From Rhynchospora pubera (lineage: Eukaryota > Streptophyta > Magnoliopsida > Poales > Cyperaceae), in the NCBI GenBank assembly GCA_028095005.1, contig CM051462.1, positions 129,756,752 through 129,820,751 of the forward strand: a DNA stretch of 64,000 nt. Direction: 5' to 3'. Below, piece by piece: positions 10,142 through 20,118 of the stretch. Position numbers and translations under genes: made by a program. Positions within the stretch are counted from its first letter, which is position 1. Every line of letters begins with the position of its first letter. The notes below the pieces were generated by a model that had not been told where the DNA came from, did not search any database, and saw nothing but the letters and a program-made list of their open reading frames with translations.

Positions 10142-10176
<35 letters not shown>
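10126..10176. repeat. (TA)n(GA)n microsatellite
   Basis: A TA run followed by a GA run, ending in the left TIR of MITE copy 1. Confidence 0.9.
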
Positions 10177-10184
<8 letters not shown>

Positions 10185-10534
10185 CTATGGTGAGTCGCGC
10201 TCACAAATTCCTAGATCTGGTTAAAAATAACTGATCTAAACTGTCTAATACGATTTTTCTATTAAAATATCCATGTAGACCAAATTTTATATTTTTTAAA
10301 AAAATTTTATGTATTTTTTTCGAATTTTTAAAAACTGCTTTTTTGAACAGTTCAGAACTAATTAGATTAACAATTTTGTAAAACTTTAAAAATTACTTAA
10401 AAATTTTGAAAAAATATAAAATTTGGTCCGCATAGAGATCGTATTAGACGGTTTGGATCGGTCATTTTGAACCAGATCTAGGAATTTTGAGTGCGACTCA
10501 CGGACCATCTATGAGTCACGACTCACCATAGTAA

Positions 10535-10538
<4 letters not shown>
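10177..10538. mobile_element. Near-palindromic MITE, array copy 1
   Basis: Left end GAGTTTTGCTATGGTGAGTC, right end GACTCACCATAGTAAAACT, which are inverted repeats. The arms continue to pair inwards (for example ATACGA...TCTATTAAAATATCCATG with CATAGAGATCGTAT), and the centre holds GTTCAGAACTAATTAGATTAA. It sits between (TA)n(GA)n runs and has no coding capacity. The setting is like the rice Micron type of MITE, which is bordered by TA microsatellites, but I cannot say it is the same family. Confidence 0.8.

Positions 10539-10603
<65 letters not shown>
10539..10603. repeat. (TA)n(GA)n microsatellite between MITEs
   Basis: A long TA run then a GA run, joining MITE copies 1 and 2 with no other sequence between. 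Confidence 0.9.
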
Positions 10604-10612
<9 letters not shown>

Positions 10613-10990
10613 TATGGCGAGTCACGACGTACCAGAGGGTCTATGAGTCGCGCTAAAAACTCCTAGATTTGGATCAAAACGATCGGTCCAAACCGTCCAA
10701 TACGATCTCCCTGTAAAATCTCCATGCAAACCACATTTTACATTTTTCCAAAATTTTTAAGTATTTTTTTTTTATTTAAGAAAATTGTTAATCTAATTAG
10801 TTCTGAATCGTTTAAAAAGAACAGGTTTTAAAAATCCGAAAAAAATACTTAGAAATTTACAAAAATATATAAAATTTAGTCTACATGGAGATTTCAATAG
10901 GGAGATCGTATTTGATGGTTTGGATCGATCATTTTGAACCAGATCAAGGAGTTTTTGAGCGCGACTCACCAGAGGGTCTAGTTCAAAACT
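10604..10990. mobile_element. Near-palindromic MITE, array copy 2
   Basis: Same family as 10177-10538: left end GAGTTTTGTTATGGCGAGTC, centre TAATCTAATTAGTTCTGAA (reverse orientation of the copy-1 centre). The right TIR is altered (GCGACTCACC, then AGAGGGTCTAGTTCAAAACT). The neighbouring TA run is short on the right. Confidence 0.75.
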
Positions 10991-11102
10991 ATATATAGAG
11001 AGTTTTGCTACGGTGAATTGCGATCAAAACTCCTAGATTTAGTTCAAAATGACCGATCCAAACCGCCCAATATGATCTTCCTATTGAAGTCTCAATACAG
11101 AC

Positions 11103-13021
11103 TGATGAAGGCTTAAAACCTAGGAATCAAATAAATTTATAAACCTAGAGCTAACCTCACTAGTCGTTTTAGTTAAGCTTTAGGGTCGAACCCAAAGGAC
11201 GGATTAATGAGTACCGGACTTTACTTCCTCACGAAAGCTAGACAAGACAATTTTTATGGATTTTGGTTGATTAAATCTAAAGGTGCAAGTAAATAAATAT
11301 TTTTGGGTATTTTAATTATCTAAAAAAATCTAAATGCTTAAAGAGATGTTTTTGGTGTTTTAACAATATAAAAGTCGTCTTAGGTTCAGGTTTCACATCG
11401 ATTTGGACTCTAGAACACAGAACTTATCACTTTCATGCATCAAACGGTGTTTTTCAAGCATATACCGCTCTGTTCGGTCCGAACAGATGGTATAAGTGTG
11501 TGGTTTTGACTCTTTATAAAACTTTATGCTTTGTGCTAGGGTTTGTTGATCAAACCTAGATACTCTAAACCTCAGCTTTCGCTTGTTGGACTAGACACTG
11601 GTTCAATCACAACCTAACCTAATTAACTCGATTGGTTCACAACTTTTGGTATAGAATTCAATCAACTTAAACTTGTTTGTTGGAGTTCATAAGGATATCT
11701 AGAGGTCTTTTAGACTTGTCTAAAAGTTACACTTTTGGTGTCAACTAATCTCCCCTTTTCGGATCTATGATTTATCCCAAATACTTATCTAAATTATCTT
11801 GATTAACCTAACTTTAGAACTTAACTAAATGCGGCCGTATATCTAGAAGTTAATTAGACTTAACCAAGTAATTAAAACAAGCAATTAACATAATTCTCAA
11901 CAAAACAAATCAACAAAACATATCATATCATAACGAGTCAAATCATAACATCCAAACCTAAGTTACTACCTTACTCCTAAGACAACATAAATTTAGCCTA
12001 ACATCGAATCAAAACACACAACAAATAGCATAGAAATAACAAGATACAAGCCCATGGAAATTATAGATAAAAACATAGGAAGAATAAACCGAGTTGTCTT
12101 TCTATGCTCAATCTTCAATCTTTAAAGGCGGTGGAGCGATGTAGGGGCGTGTCACAACTTCTCCTTGCTTCCGTCGCCTCAAGAATAGGTTGTCTTCAAT
12201 GAATAATGGTAGAAAATCGCCTTGGGAAGGTGGATGGAGGCTATGGAAAGTGGATTTGTGGTATGGAAGGTTTAATTGGAGGTGTGGAGGCTTCCATCCC
12301 TTCTTGCTGGGATAGGGGTGCATTTATATTGATCTCCACGCACATAGAAAGGTAATTGGAACACCAAGGAAAGAAAACTTGCCAAAAAAACCAATTTCCT
12401 CGCATAAAAACTTGTCATTTGAGCTCTGTCGGTGCTCTGCTCGGACCGAGTAAGGATCCACTCGGACCGAGCAGAAGATAGGAAATCCAGCAGTGGTTCA
12501 CTCGGACCGAGTACTGTTCACTCGGACCGAGTACAGTTCACTCGGACCGAGCAGAAGAGTGAAATTCAGATTTTGGCCTCCGTTTGTATTTTGAGCATAA
12601 TTTCTTCATCCGGACTCCGATTGAGGCAATTCAAAAACCGTTGGAAAGCTTAGGATGAGCTCTTCAATGCTATTAATTCCATTTGGTTATTTTTTTCTCC
12701 TAAATCCTTCATTTTATGCAATGATTGAGCTTTTGGTCCGAGCAAAGCCCCATTCGGTCCGAGAATGAGTCATTCGATCCGAATGGTGGCTTGGACATCA
12801 CCTTAAAGTGCTAGGAATGAGTCGTCTAGCTTATGCCAAGTCCAAATTCATCTAAAGATTGAGAATCCACCAGAAATCATCAAAAAATCTGAAAATAAGA
12901 GAAAAGACGACGGTAGAGCCAATTTCTAGAAAATCATTGCAATTTATCAAATAATTCAATGGTTTGAGTGTTATGTGAGTGCTAAGTACGGTCCAAATAC
13001 TAACAAATAATGGTGATAACG
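11103..13021 (-). repeat. 3' LTR of non-autonomous Athila-type element
   Basis: On the + strand it runs from TGATGAAGGC to GGTGATAACG, 1,919 bases. The last base is G where the other LTR has A, so the expected CA end is CG here. A TATA-like TATAAATG (minus strand) lies at 12321-12328. It contains CTCGGACCGAG-type motifs around 12437-12551, and TCGGTCCGA relatives near 11468, 12737 and 12764. Confidence 0.9.
12437..12552. repeat. Cluster of CTCGGACCGAG palindromes
   Basis: Five copies of the 11-mer palindrome, the last three spaced 20 bases apart (unit about TTCACTCGGACCGAGTA plus three bases). The other LTR has only three copies at 17351-17424. Confidence 0.9.
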
Positions 13022-13036
13022 AATCCCCCCAAACTT
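13022..13036 (-). promoter_or_regulatory. Polypurine tract
   Basis: On the minus strand TTAAGTTTGGGGGGATT abuts the 3' LTR. A second similar tract, TTTAAGTTTGGGGG, lies at about 14215-14229 with the same TTGAGGACAA-like sequence before it. Confidence 0.75.
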
Positions 13037-14603
13037 AAACTTTGCTTGTCCTCAAGCAACACCCTAGGCTTAGAATTTTGGATAGTACTTAAATATAAAC
13101 CAAGTCATTTTTTTTCAAACCAAGAAATTATCATAAAAATCAATTGCTTATGCCTAAAATTTTTACACATCAATCAAATAAGTCAAACCAAAATTTAATT
13201 TCAAGAACCAAGTTTAGTGTTCTACAAATTAATTCATGCATCTATTGGTCCTAATGAAATCTTTTCTCAAATTCAAGAACTCTAGCTTCACTTTGTCAAT
13301 TCAAATGCGATCTCAATTTCAGTAACCCGTTCTTTTCTATATTTCACAAAAGTTTGTAAAGAATTTTATCAAAATTAGAAATTTTATGATGAACCCTTCT
13401 TAAAAGCAATTTCAAATTTTCACCAAATTTTTTGTGCAAGTCGAGCCGTGGGGCTTTACACCCTAGAGGATAATGCGGTATCATCGGCCTTGAGTTTGCT
13501 ACTAGCACATGTCGCGCTAGGGAGGTTAGACGGGTATTGCTCGACTATGGCCACGGTACACTTGGGCCATAATACTCAACAACTCCTTTACCAATGCTTT
13601 CGCACCGGGTCCGGTAGAATTAAGCATGAATTATTCAATTATTTCTCGCTTTCTTTGAGTTGTAATTCCTAACAATTAATGCTTAACCCAATACCCTCCA
13701 ATTTGTGGCTAAGTTGGTAAAAAAGGTCTCAGTGCGTCCTCGTTTTCACAGCTATTTGATTTATTTTTCTATTAAGTTTGCTTGTTGATAATTCAAGCGA
13801 TTAAAAACATTTTCAACAAGACAAGGTTCATCTTTTAATTTTCAAAGTTCATAAAATCCTTTTTGAACAAAAGTTTGTCAAATACAAATCCGTTCACTCG
13901 GTAAAAACTTGTGAGAATCAACTTAGAGTGTTTTGACAATTTCAAGCAACCAAAATCGAGTTCCATTTTTGTAAAATATTTTCAATTCGGCCCATTGGTG
14001 AAAAAATCAACAAGAGATATCAAAACATTCTAGGTTCCATTGAGAAAATTTTTTGTTTGACTTCAAAACAGTTTTAATAGTATGAATTTATCATTTAAAA
14101 TCCAAACCGAGAGAGACTAGGCACATCCAATCAATTTCCAAACAAAAACTAGGCATGAATAGTGCAAAAAAATTGAGCAATTTCGATCAAAAGTTCGATT
14201 TTTCTCCTATTCCCTCCCCCAAACTTAAATCAAACATTGTCCTCAATGCATTCAATCGCAAAGAAAAGTAAATAGGAGGAAAAGAGAGCTTAGCCAATTT
14301 TTGCTTTCCACCATTTCGATTTGCTCCTAGTTTGTTCTCTCGATTTCCAAGATGGCTCTACTCCTTTCCTTGAGTTGCTGTGCAATTCGTAAGAGGTCGA
14401 TCGGGGTTAGTTGGTTCACGTAACCCATGGTGCTCTAGCACGAATCGCATCTTCCTTCGTTTGTTCCTCAAAATTTTCCTACAAACAAACAAAACACAAA
14501 CATCAAATTCTATTTTTGTTATGTTCTGTTTTTCTATTTTTTTTGTGATTTTCTATTTTTTAAATGAAAAAAATTAAAATAAAAGAGAATAGAGTTGAGA
14601 AAT
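13037..14603 (-). other. Non-coding 3' spacer of the Athila-type element
   Basis: No ORF with similarity. It holds a GC-rich island at 13440-13665 unlike its AT-rich surroundings, a second polypurine-like tract near 14215-14229, and the conserved hairpin at its start (14604-14626). This corresponds to the spacer between pol and the 3' LTR in the first Athila element. Confidence 0.6.
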
Positions 14604-14626
14604 CCTTGGGTTGCCTCCCAAGAAGC
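14604..14626 (-). other. Conserved hairpin after ORF stop
   Basis: Minus-strand GCTTCTTGGGAGGCAACCC then AAGG, the same stem CTTGGG/CCCAAG and loop AGGCAA as at 5025-5046. It begins 7 nt after the TAA at 14634-14636. Confidence 0.7.
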
Positions 14627-14633
14627 ACTTGTT

Positions 14634-15829
14634 TTAGGTCACAAGCTTGACCACCTCTAATGTCCATCTTATCTTCGCTTTACGCCCATTTAATGCATCA
14701 TAATTCACCCAAAAGTACTTGAGAAAGACTCTTGAAATATGCTTGATATTTTCTAGTTTTGATGTCATCTTCCTTCGCTCGATTTTGATGTGATACTTGA
14801 TTTGTGGTGTGTCGTCTTCCATCACAACATGATTATTCAAGCATTTTTCAAGTTGAGAGCTCAAGTCGATTTTGGTGATCTTTTCATTTGTCATGTCGGA
14901 TGCCTCGACTTGGAGAGGTATACCACCATCTTCTTTCTTCTCAGTTTCATCGATAATAGAAGCTATTGGAGGATCCTTCAATTCCAACTCATTAGATTTA
15001 TCAATATATGTTAATCTAAGTGGAATGAAAATTGGAAGGATATTGGGTGGAGGTGCTACAACCTTTGGTTCTTCAATTTTTTCTTGTTCTTCATTTGTTT
15101 CAAATCGTGTGTCATCATCACTGTCGGTCTCATAACAAATCGCAATTTCTTTCAAAAAACTAAAACTTTCTAATTTCTCATTACTTTGCAACGTCATTGT
15201 ATCATTTTGTTCAACTTGTGATCTATATGAAGAACAAGTTTCTTGAAAAGTTGTAGTCTCAAATATCTTTTCTTGTTGTGTGGCAATAACTTTGAACTTA
15301 GAAGATAGAGAATTCAATTTTTCAAGAATTCCTCATTTTGTTTCCTTTGGTTATCAATGAAATCTTTATACATTAGTTCATCATTTGACATTTGTGAAAG
15401 TAATTGAGGATTAGAAGTTTTGGCCATGAAATTTGATCTAGATTCATCTTGAGACATTGAACATGAATTATACCAAGAAAAACAAGAGTTATTTGTCAAA
15501 CCAGAGTTGTATCCGTCATGTACGGGCTTTGCATCAAAGTGTCCTTCCCCACATGCTTTCCTTATAGTGTTGTTCACCACATTGAGTTGATGCTTGATTT
15601 GATCCATAGAAGAGATAGATTTCTCCATGTTGCGTGGTGTATGGTCCTTGTAGTGGGCATATGGGTCTTGGTGCTTGCTCCATGCTCCTCCGCATGCATT
15701 TCTTATGGTGTTGTTGACAACATCGAGTTGGTGGTACATTTGTTGCACGCATGCATCCTTTCGATTTTCACTCCATCCTCGATCGCATGCTTTCCTTATG
15801 TGGTTGTTCACAACATCGAGTTGGTACTA
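14634..15829 (-). pseudogene. Degraded ORF of non-autonomous Athila-type element
   Basis: Two overlapping minus-strand frames, 15829-15314 and about 15325-14634, join across a run of five A's near 15318, so one small indel would make a single frame of about 390 codons. The first part has four imperfect copies of a QLDVVNNTIRKACG-like unit about 25-45 residues apart. The middle is rich in Glu, Lys and Ser. The end is TLEVVKLVT followed by TAA. No protease, RT or integrase motif is seen. It may be what remains of gag; I am not certain. No ATG start is evident, because a TAG precedes the first unit. Confidence 0.5.
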
Positions 15830-15995
15830 CAAGCGTCGCCTCCAATTGTCCACTTTTTCATGTTCACGGTCCTGAAAAGAATAAAACTTAGTGATACAAG
15901 TGAAACTTTTTTTTTATTTTTAAAAAAAATAATAATAAATAAAAGGTATAATATCTAGTCTCTCGTTACTAAAGTAAATTCTAATATCAACACCG

Positions 15996-16013
15996 TCCCC
16001 GGCAACGGCGCCA
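15996..16013 (-). promoter_or_regulatory. Primer binding site, tRNA-Asp
   Basis: Minus-strand TGGCGCCGTTGCCGGGGA, three bases from the 5' LTR. This is complementary to the 3' end of plant tRNA-Asp and is the usual primer site in Athila elements. Confidence 0.9.
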
Positions 16014-16016
16014 ATT

Positions 16017-17896
16017 TGATGAAGGCTTAAAATCTAGGAATCAAATAAATTTATAAACCTAGAGCTAACCTCACTAGTCGTTTTAGTTAAGCTTTAGGGT
16101 CGAACCCAAAGGACGGATTAATGAGTACCGGACTTTACTTCCTCGCGAAAGCTAGACAAGATAATTTTTATGGATTTTGGTTGATTAAATCTAAAGGTGC
16201 AAGTAAATAAATATTTTTGGGTATTTTAATTATCTAAAAAAATCTAAATGCTTAAAGAGATGTTTTTGGTGTTTTCACAATATAAAAGTCGTCTTAGGTT
16301 CAGGTTTCACATCGATTTGGACTCTAGAACACAGAACTTATCACTTTCATGCATCAAACGGTGTTTTTCAAGCATATACCGCTCTGTTCGGTCCGAACAG
16401 ATGGTATAAGTGTGTGGTTTTGACTCTTTATAAAACTTTATGCTTTGTGCTATGGTTTGTTGATCAAACCTAGATACTCTAAACCTCAGCTTTCGCTTGT
16501 TGGACTAGACACTGGTTCAATCACAACCTAACCTAATTAACTCGATTGGTTCACAACTTTTGGTATAGAATTCAATCAACTTAAACTTGTTTGTTGGAGT
16601 TCATAAGGATATCTAGAGGTCTTTTGGACTTGTCTAAAAGTTACACTTTTGGTGTCAACTAATCTCCCCTTTTCGGATCTATGATTTATCCCAAATACTT
16701 ATCTAAATTATCTTGATTAACCTAACTTTAGAACTTAACTAAATGCGGCCGTATATCTAGAAGTTAATTAAACTTAACCAAGTAATTAAAATAAGCAATT
16801 AACATAATTCTCAACAAAACAAATCAACAAAACATATCATATCATAACGAGTCAAATCATAACATCCAAACCTAAGTTACTACCTTACTCCTAAGACAAC
16901 ATAAATTTAGCCTAACATCGAATCAAAACACACAACAAATAGCATAGAAATAACAAGATACAAGCCCATGGAAATTATAGATAAAAACATAGGAAGAATA
17001 AACCGAGTTGTCTTTCTATGCTCAATCTTCAATCTTCAAAGGCGGTGGAGCGATGTAGGGGCGTGTCACAACTTCTCCTTGCTGCCGTCGCCTCAAGAAT
17101 AGGTTGTCTTCAATGAATAATGGTGGAAAATCGCCTTGGGAAGGTGGATGGAGGCTATGGAAAGCGGATTTGTGGTATGGAAGGTTTAATTGGAGGTGTG
17201 GAGGCTTCCATCCCTTCTTGCTGGGCTAGGGGTGCATTTATATTTATCTCCACGCACATAGAAAGGTAACTGGAGCACCAAGGAAAGAAAACTTGCCAAA
17301 AAAACCAATTTCCTCGCATAAAAACTTGTCATTTGAGCTCTGTCGGTGCTCTGCTCGGACCGAGTAAGGATCCACTCGGACCGAGCAGAAGATAGGAAAT
17401 CCAGCAGTGGTTCACTCGGACCGAGCAGAAGCGTGAAATTCAGATTTTGGCCTCCGTTTGTATTTTGAGCATAATTTCTTCATCCGGACTCCGATTGAGA
17501 CAATTCAAAAACCGTTGGAAAGCTTAGGATGAGCTCTTCAAGGCTATTAATTCCATTTGGTCATTTTCTTCTCCTAAATCCTCGATTTTATGCAACAATT
17601 GAGCTTTTGGTCCGAGCAAAGCCCCATTTGGTCCGAGCATGAGTCATTCGATCCGAATGGTGGCTTGGAGATCACCTTCAAGTGCTAGGAATGAGTCGTC
17701 TAGTTTATGCCAAGTTCCAAATTAATCTAAAGATTGAGAATCCACCAGAAATCATCAAGAAATATGAAAATAAGAGAAAAGACGACGGTAGAGCCAATTT
17801 CTAGAAAATCATTGCAATTTATCAAATAATTCAATGGTTTGAGTGTTATGTGAGTGCTAAGTACGGTCCAAATACTAACAAATAATGGTGATAACA
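16017..17896 (-). repeat. 5' LTR of non-autonomous Athila-type element
   Basis: 1,880 bases, TGATGAAGGC to GATAACA on the + strand, next to the primer site. It differs from the other LTR by scattered substitutions (at least fifteen seen by eye) and by lacking two 20-base palindrome units. TATAAATG (minus strand) at 17235-17242. Confidence 0.9.
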
Positions 17897-18130
17897 CAGA
17901 CCAAATTTTATATTTTTTTGAAATTTTTAAGCATTTTTTTCGGATTTTTAAAAACTGTTATTTTTTAACGGTTCAGAACTAATTAGATTAATGATTTTCT
18001 AAAATTTTAAAAAAATACTTAAAAATTTTGAAAAATGTAAAAATTTTTTTGCATGGAGATTTCAATAGGGAGATCATATTAGAAGATTTGAATCGGTCAT
18101 TTTGAACTAGATTTAGAAATTTTCATCGCA

Positions 18131-18173
<43 letters not shown>
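18131..18173. repeat. (TA)n(GA)n microsatellite between MITEs
   Basis: A TA run then a GA run, running straight into MITE copy 4. Confidence 0.9.
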
Positions 18174-18176
<3 letters not shown>

Positions 18177-18579
18177 TTTTGCTATGGCGAGTTGCAACTC
18201 ACCAAAAGGTCGGTGAGTCACGCTCAAAACTTCTAAATCTAGTTCAAAATGACCGATCCAAACCTTCTAATACAATCTCCCTATTGAAATCTCTATAAAG
18301 ACCAAAGTTTGCATTTTTTAAAAATTTTTAAGTATTTTTTTTTTAATTTTAGAAAATCGTTAATCTTATTATTTCTGAACTGTTAAAAAATAGCAGTTTT
18401 TAAAAATTCGAAAAAAAATACTTAAAAATTTCAAAAAAAATATAAAATTTGGTCTGCATGGAGATTTCAATAGAGAGATCATTTTGGACAATTTGAATCA
18501 GTCATTTTGAACTATATTTAGGAGTTTTGAACGCGACTCACCGACCATTTGGTGAGTTGCAACTCACCATAGCAAACTC
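18174..18579. mobile_element. Near-palindromic MITE, array copy 4
   Basis: Ends GAGTTTTGCTATGGCGAGTT and AACTCACCATAGCAAACTC, inverted repeats. Arms pair along most of the length. Followed by a (CT)n(TA)n run. Confidence 0.8.
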
Positions 18580-18603
18580 TCTCTCTCTATATATATATAT
18601 ATA

Positions 18604-18990
18604 GAGTTTTGCTCTGGACTCACCAGAGGGTCTGTGAGTCGGGCACAAAACCCTTAGATATGATTCAAACTTACCGATCCAAACTATCTAATACGATCTC
18701 TCTATTGGAATCTTCATGCAGACAAAATTTTATATTTTTTTGAAATTTTTAAGTATTTTTTTTGGATTTTTAAAAACTGCTGTTTTTGAACGGTTCAGAA
18801 CTAATTAGATTAATGGTTTCTAAAATTTTAAAAAAAATACTTACAAATTTGAAAAAAACGTAAAATTTGATCTACATGGAGATTTCAATAGGGAGATCGT
18901 ATTGGACAGCTTAGATCGGTCATTTTAAACAAGATCTAGGAGTTTTAAGCCCGACTCACAGACCTTTTGATGAGTCGGGACTCACCATAG

Positions 18991-18998
<8 letters not shown>
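18604..18998. mobile_element. Near-palindromic MITE, array copy 5
   Basis: Ends GAGTTTTGCTCTGGACTCAC and GACTCACCATAGCAAAACTC. Centre GTTCAGAACTAATTAGATTAA as in copy 1. Bordered by TA and by (TC)n(TA)n. Confidence 0.8.

Positions 18999-19050
<52 letters not shown>
18999..19050. repeat. (TC)n(TA)n microsatellite
   Basis: Closes the MITE array and leads directly into local repeat copy B. Confidence 0.9.
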
Positions 19051-19051
<1 letters not shown>

Positions 19052-20049
19052 TCATTGCAAGAAAAATGTATTTTAAAAAGATTTATTGTGCAAAATTTGA
19101 CCTGCATTTATGATAGGCCAAAATTAAACTTGCATTTATAAAATTTCAAAATTTTTTGACAACTTTTCCTATATCCATTTAAGCAGCATTTGCATTCATT
19201 CATACATTTAATACAAACAAGTGCTCAATAATTCTCGGTACCAAAAACCAAAAGATAATTACGATTAAAATTGCAAGATGGAAAATATTAATATAGTATC
19301 AAATTCAATGTTTGTATATTCCATTAATTTGTGTGTCATAAGAGTATATCTTTTTTTTTGCGCCGATGCGTAGCTGTTTATTAAGTGTACACAATCACAA
19401 TTATTGTAATTGTGGACACATGGAGTTACGTCTTCACAGACGTTTTATAGTAACAGAAGGGAGTCGCTTTTTACACGGTTTCAATTAGCAATTCAAGCTA
19501 ATATGTACTGTTGGGACTAAAACACCCTTTGATTTTGTATTATATGTTTTCTTGGAAAAAACATAATGGAAAGATTAATTTTTAGTCTATTTTTTTACAG
19601 AATGAAAGATCTGTTACCGTAAATTTTGTTTACCATAATCAAAACTTCTAAAACAACACTTCTTAACAACAAGTATCAAAATAATAGTAAAATTTATAAT
19701 TCTAAACTTATCTAGTTAAGCAAGAAATTAATGATAGAAGTATCCAAATGTTGATAATTTGCGCATAATTAAAAGTTCTCTTTAACAAGATAATAAAAAT
19801 ATTATATTTTTTTAGCATTTATATATTAGTATAATGAAGATTTATTATCCATATTAATTAAATAATTATACTTAATAAAATAATATTAGTATAATAAAGT
19901 ATTAAAAAGTGTGCGGAGAGGAAGTATTCAGAGGAGGGGTATATTTGCTATTTACAAAATTTCCACGTGGATAGCAAAGGGGAGCGGTGAGAAAAGCACT
20001 TCCCAGCAACAAAAGGTTTTGAACGGATAAGTCATAGCATGTCTATACA
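19051..20049 (+). repeat. Local repeat, copy B (with MITE)
   Basis: About 1 kb, closely matching 20115-21117 in direct orientation. It shares its outer parts with copy A (9056-9569). It carries the MITE at 19459-20004. A TA run separates it from copy C. Confidence 0.9.
19459..20004. mobile_element. Mutator-like MITE with 10-bp target duplication
   Basis: Starts GGGAGTCGCTTTTTACACGG; the reverse complement of the end is GGGAAGTGCTTTTCTCACCG. Left flank AGTAACAGAA (19449-19458), right flank AGCAACAAAA (a mutated copy). Copy A of the surrounding repeat shows the empty site. A duplication of 9-10 bp favours a Mutator-like origin; 8 bp would mean hAT. Confidence 0.75.
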
Positions 20050-20063
20050 TATAAGTCATACAA

Positions 20064-20114
<51 letters not shown>
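20050..20114. repeat. (TA)n microsatellite between repeat copies
   Basis: Almost pure TA run at the junction of copies B and C. Confidence 0.85.

Positions 20115-20118
<4 letters not shown>

Larger units (their letters stand above)
11103..17896 (-). mobile_element. Non-autonomous Athila-type LTR retrotransposon (LARD-like)
   Basis: Two LTRs (11103-13021 and 16017-17896), a tRNA-Asp primer site, a polypurine tract and a 5-bp target duplication CAGAC define a complete 6.8-kb insertion on the minus strand. Only one degraded ORF of about 390 codons remains. No protease, reverse transcriptase or integrase is visible, so it must have moved with proteins from a related element. The position after the ORF stop keeps the same 30-40 bases as the end of pol in the Athila element at 1-7943, which suggests an internal deletion of pol. 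It inserted into MITE copy 3. Confidence 0.9.
11000..18130. mobile_element. Near-palindromic MITE, array copy 3, split by a retrotransposon
   Basis: The left piece is 11000-11102 and the right piece about 17902-18130. Between them lies the LTR element 11103-17896, with CAGAC duplicated at 11098-11102 and 17897-17901. Joining the flanks at one CAGAC restores the internal MITE sequence seen in the other copies (ATACAGACCAAATTTTAT). The right terminal repeat is eroded. Confidence 0.8.

Noticed and set aside
13448..13672. Open frame of 74 codons in the GC-rich island
   Set aside because: Short, antisense to the element, no recognisable features; composition explains the open frame.
15518..15958. 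Open frame of 146 codons on the + strand
   Set aside because: It is the antisense shadow of the minus-strand ORF of the non-autonomous Athila-type element.
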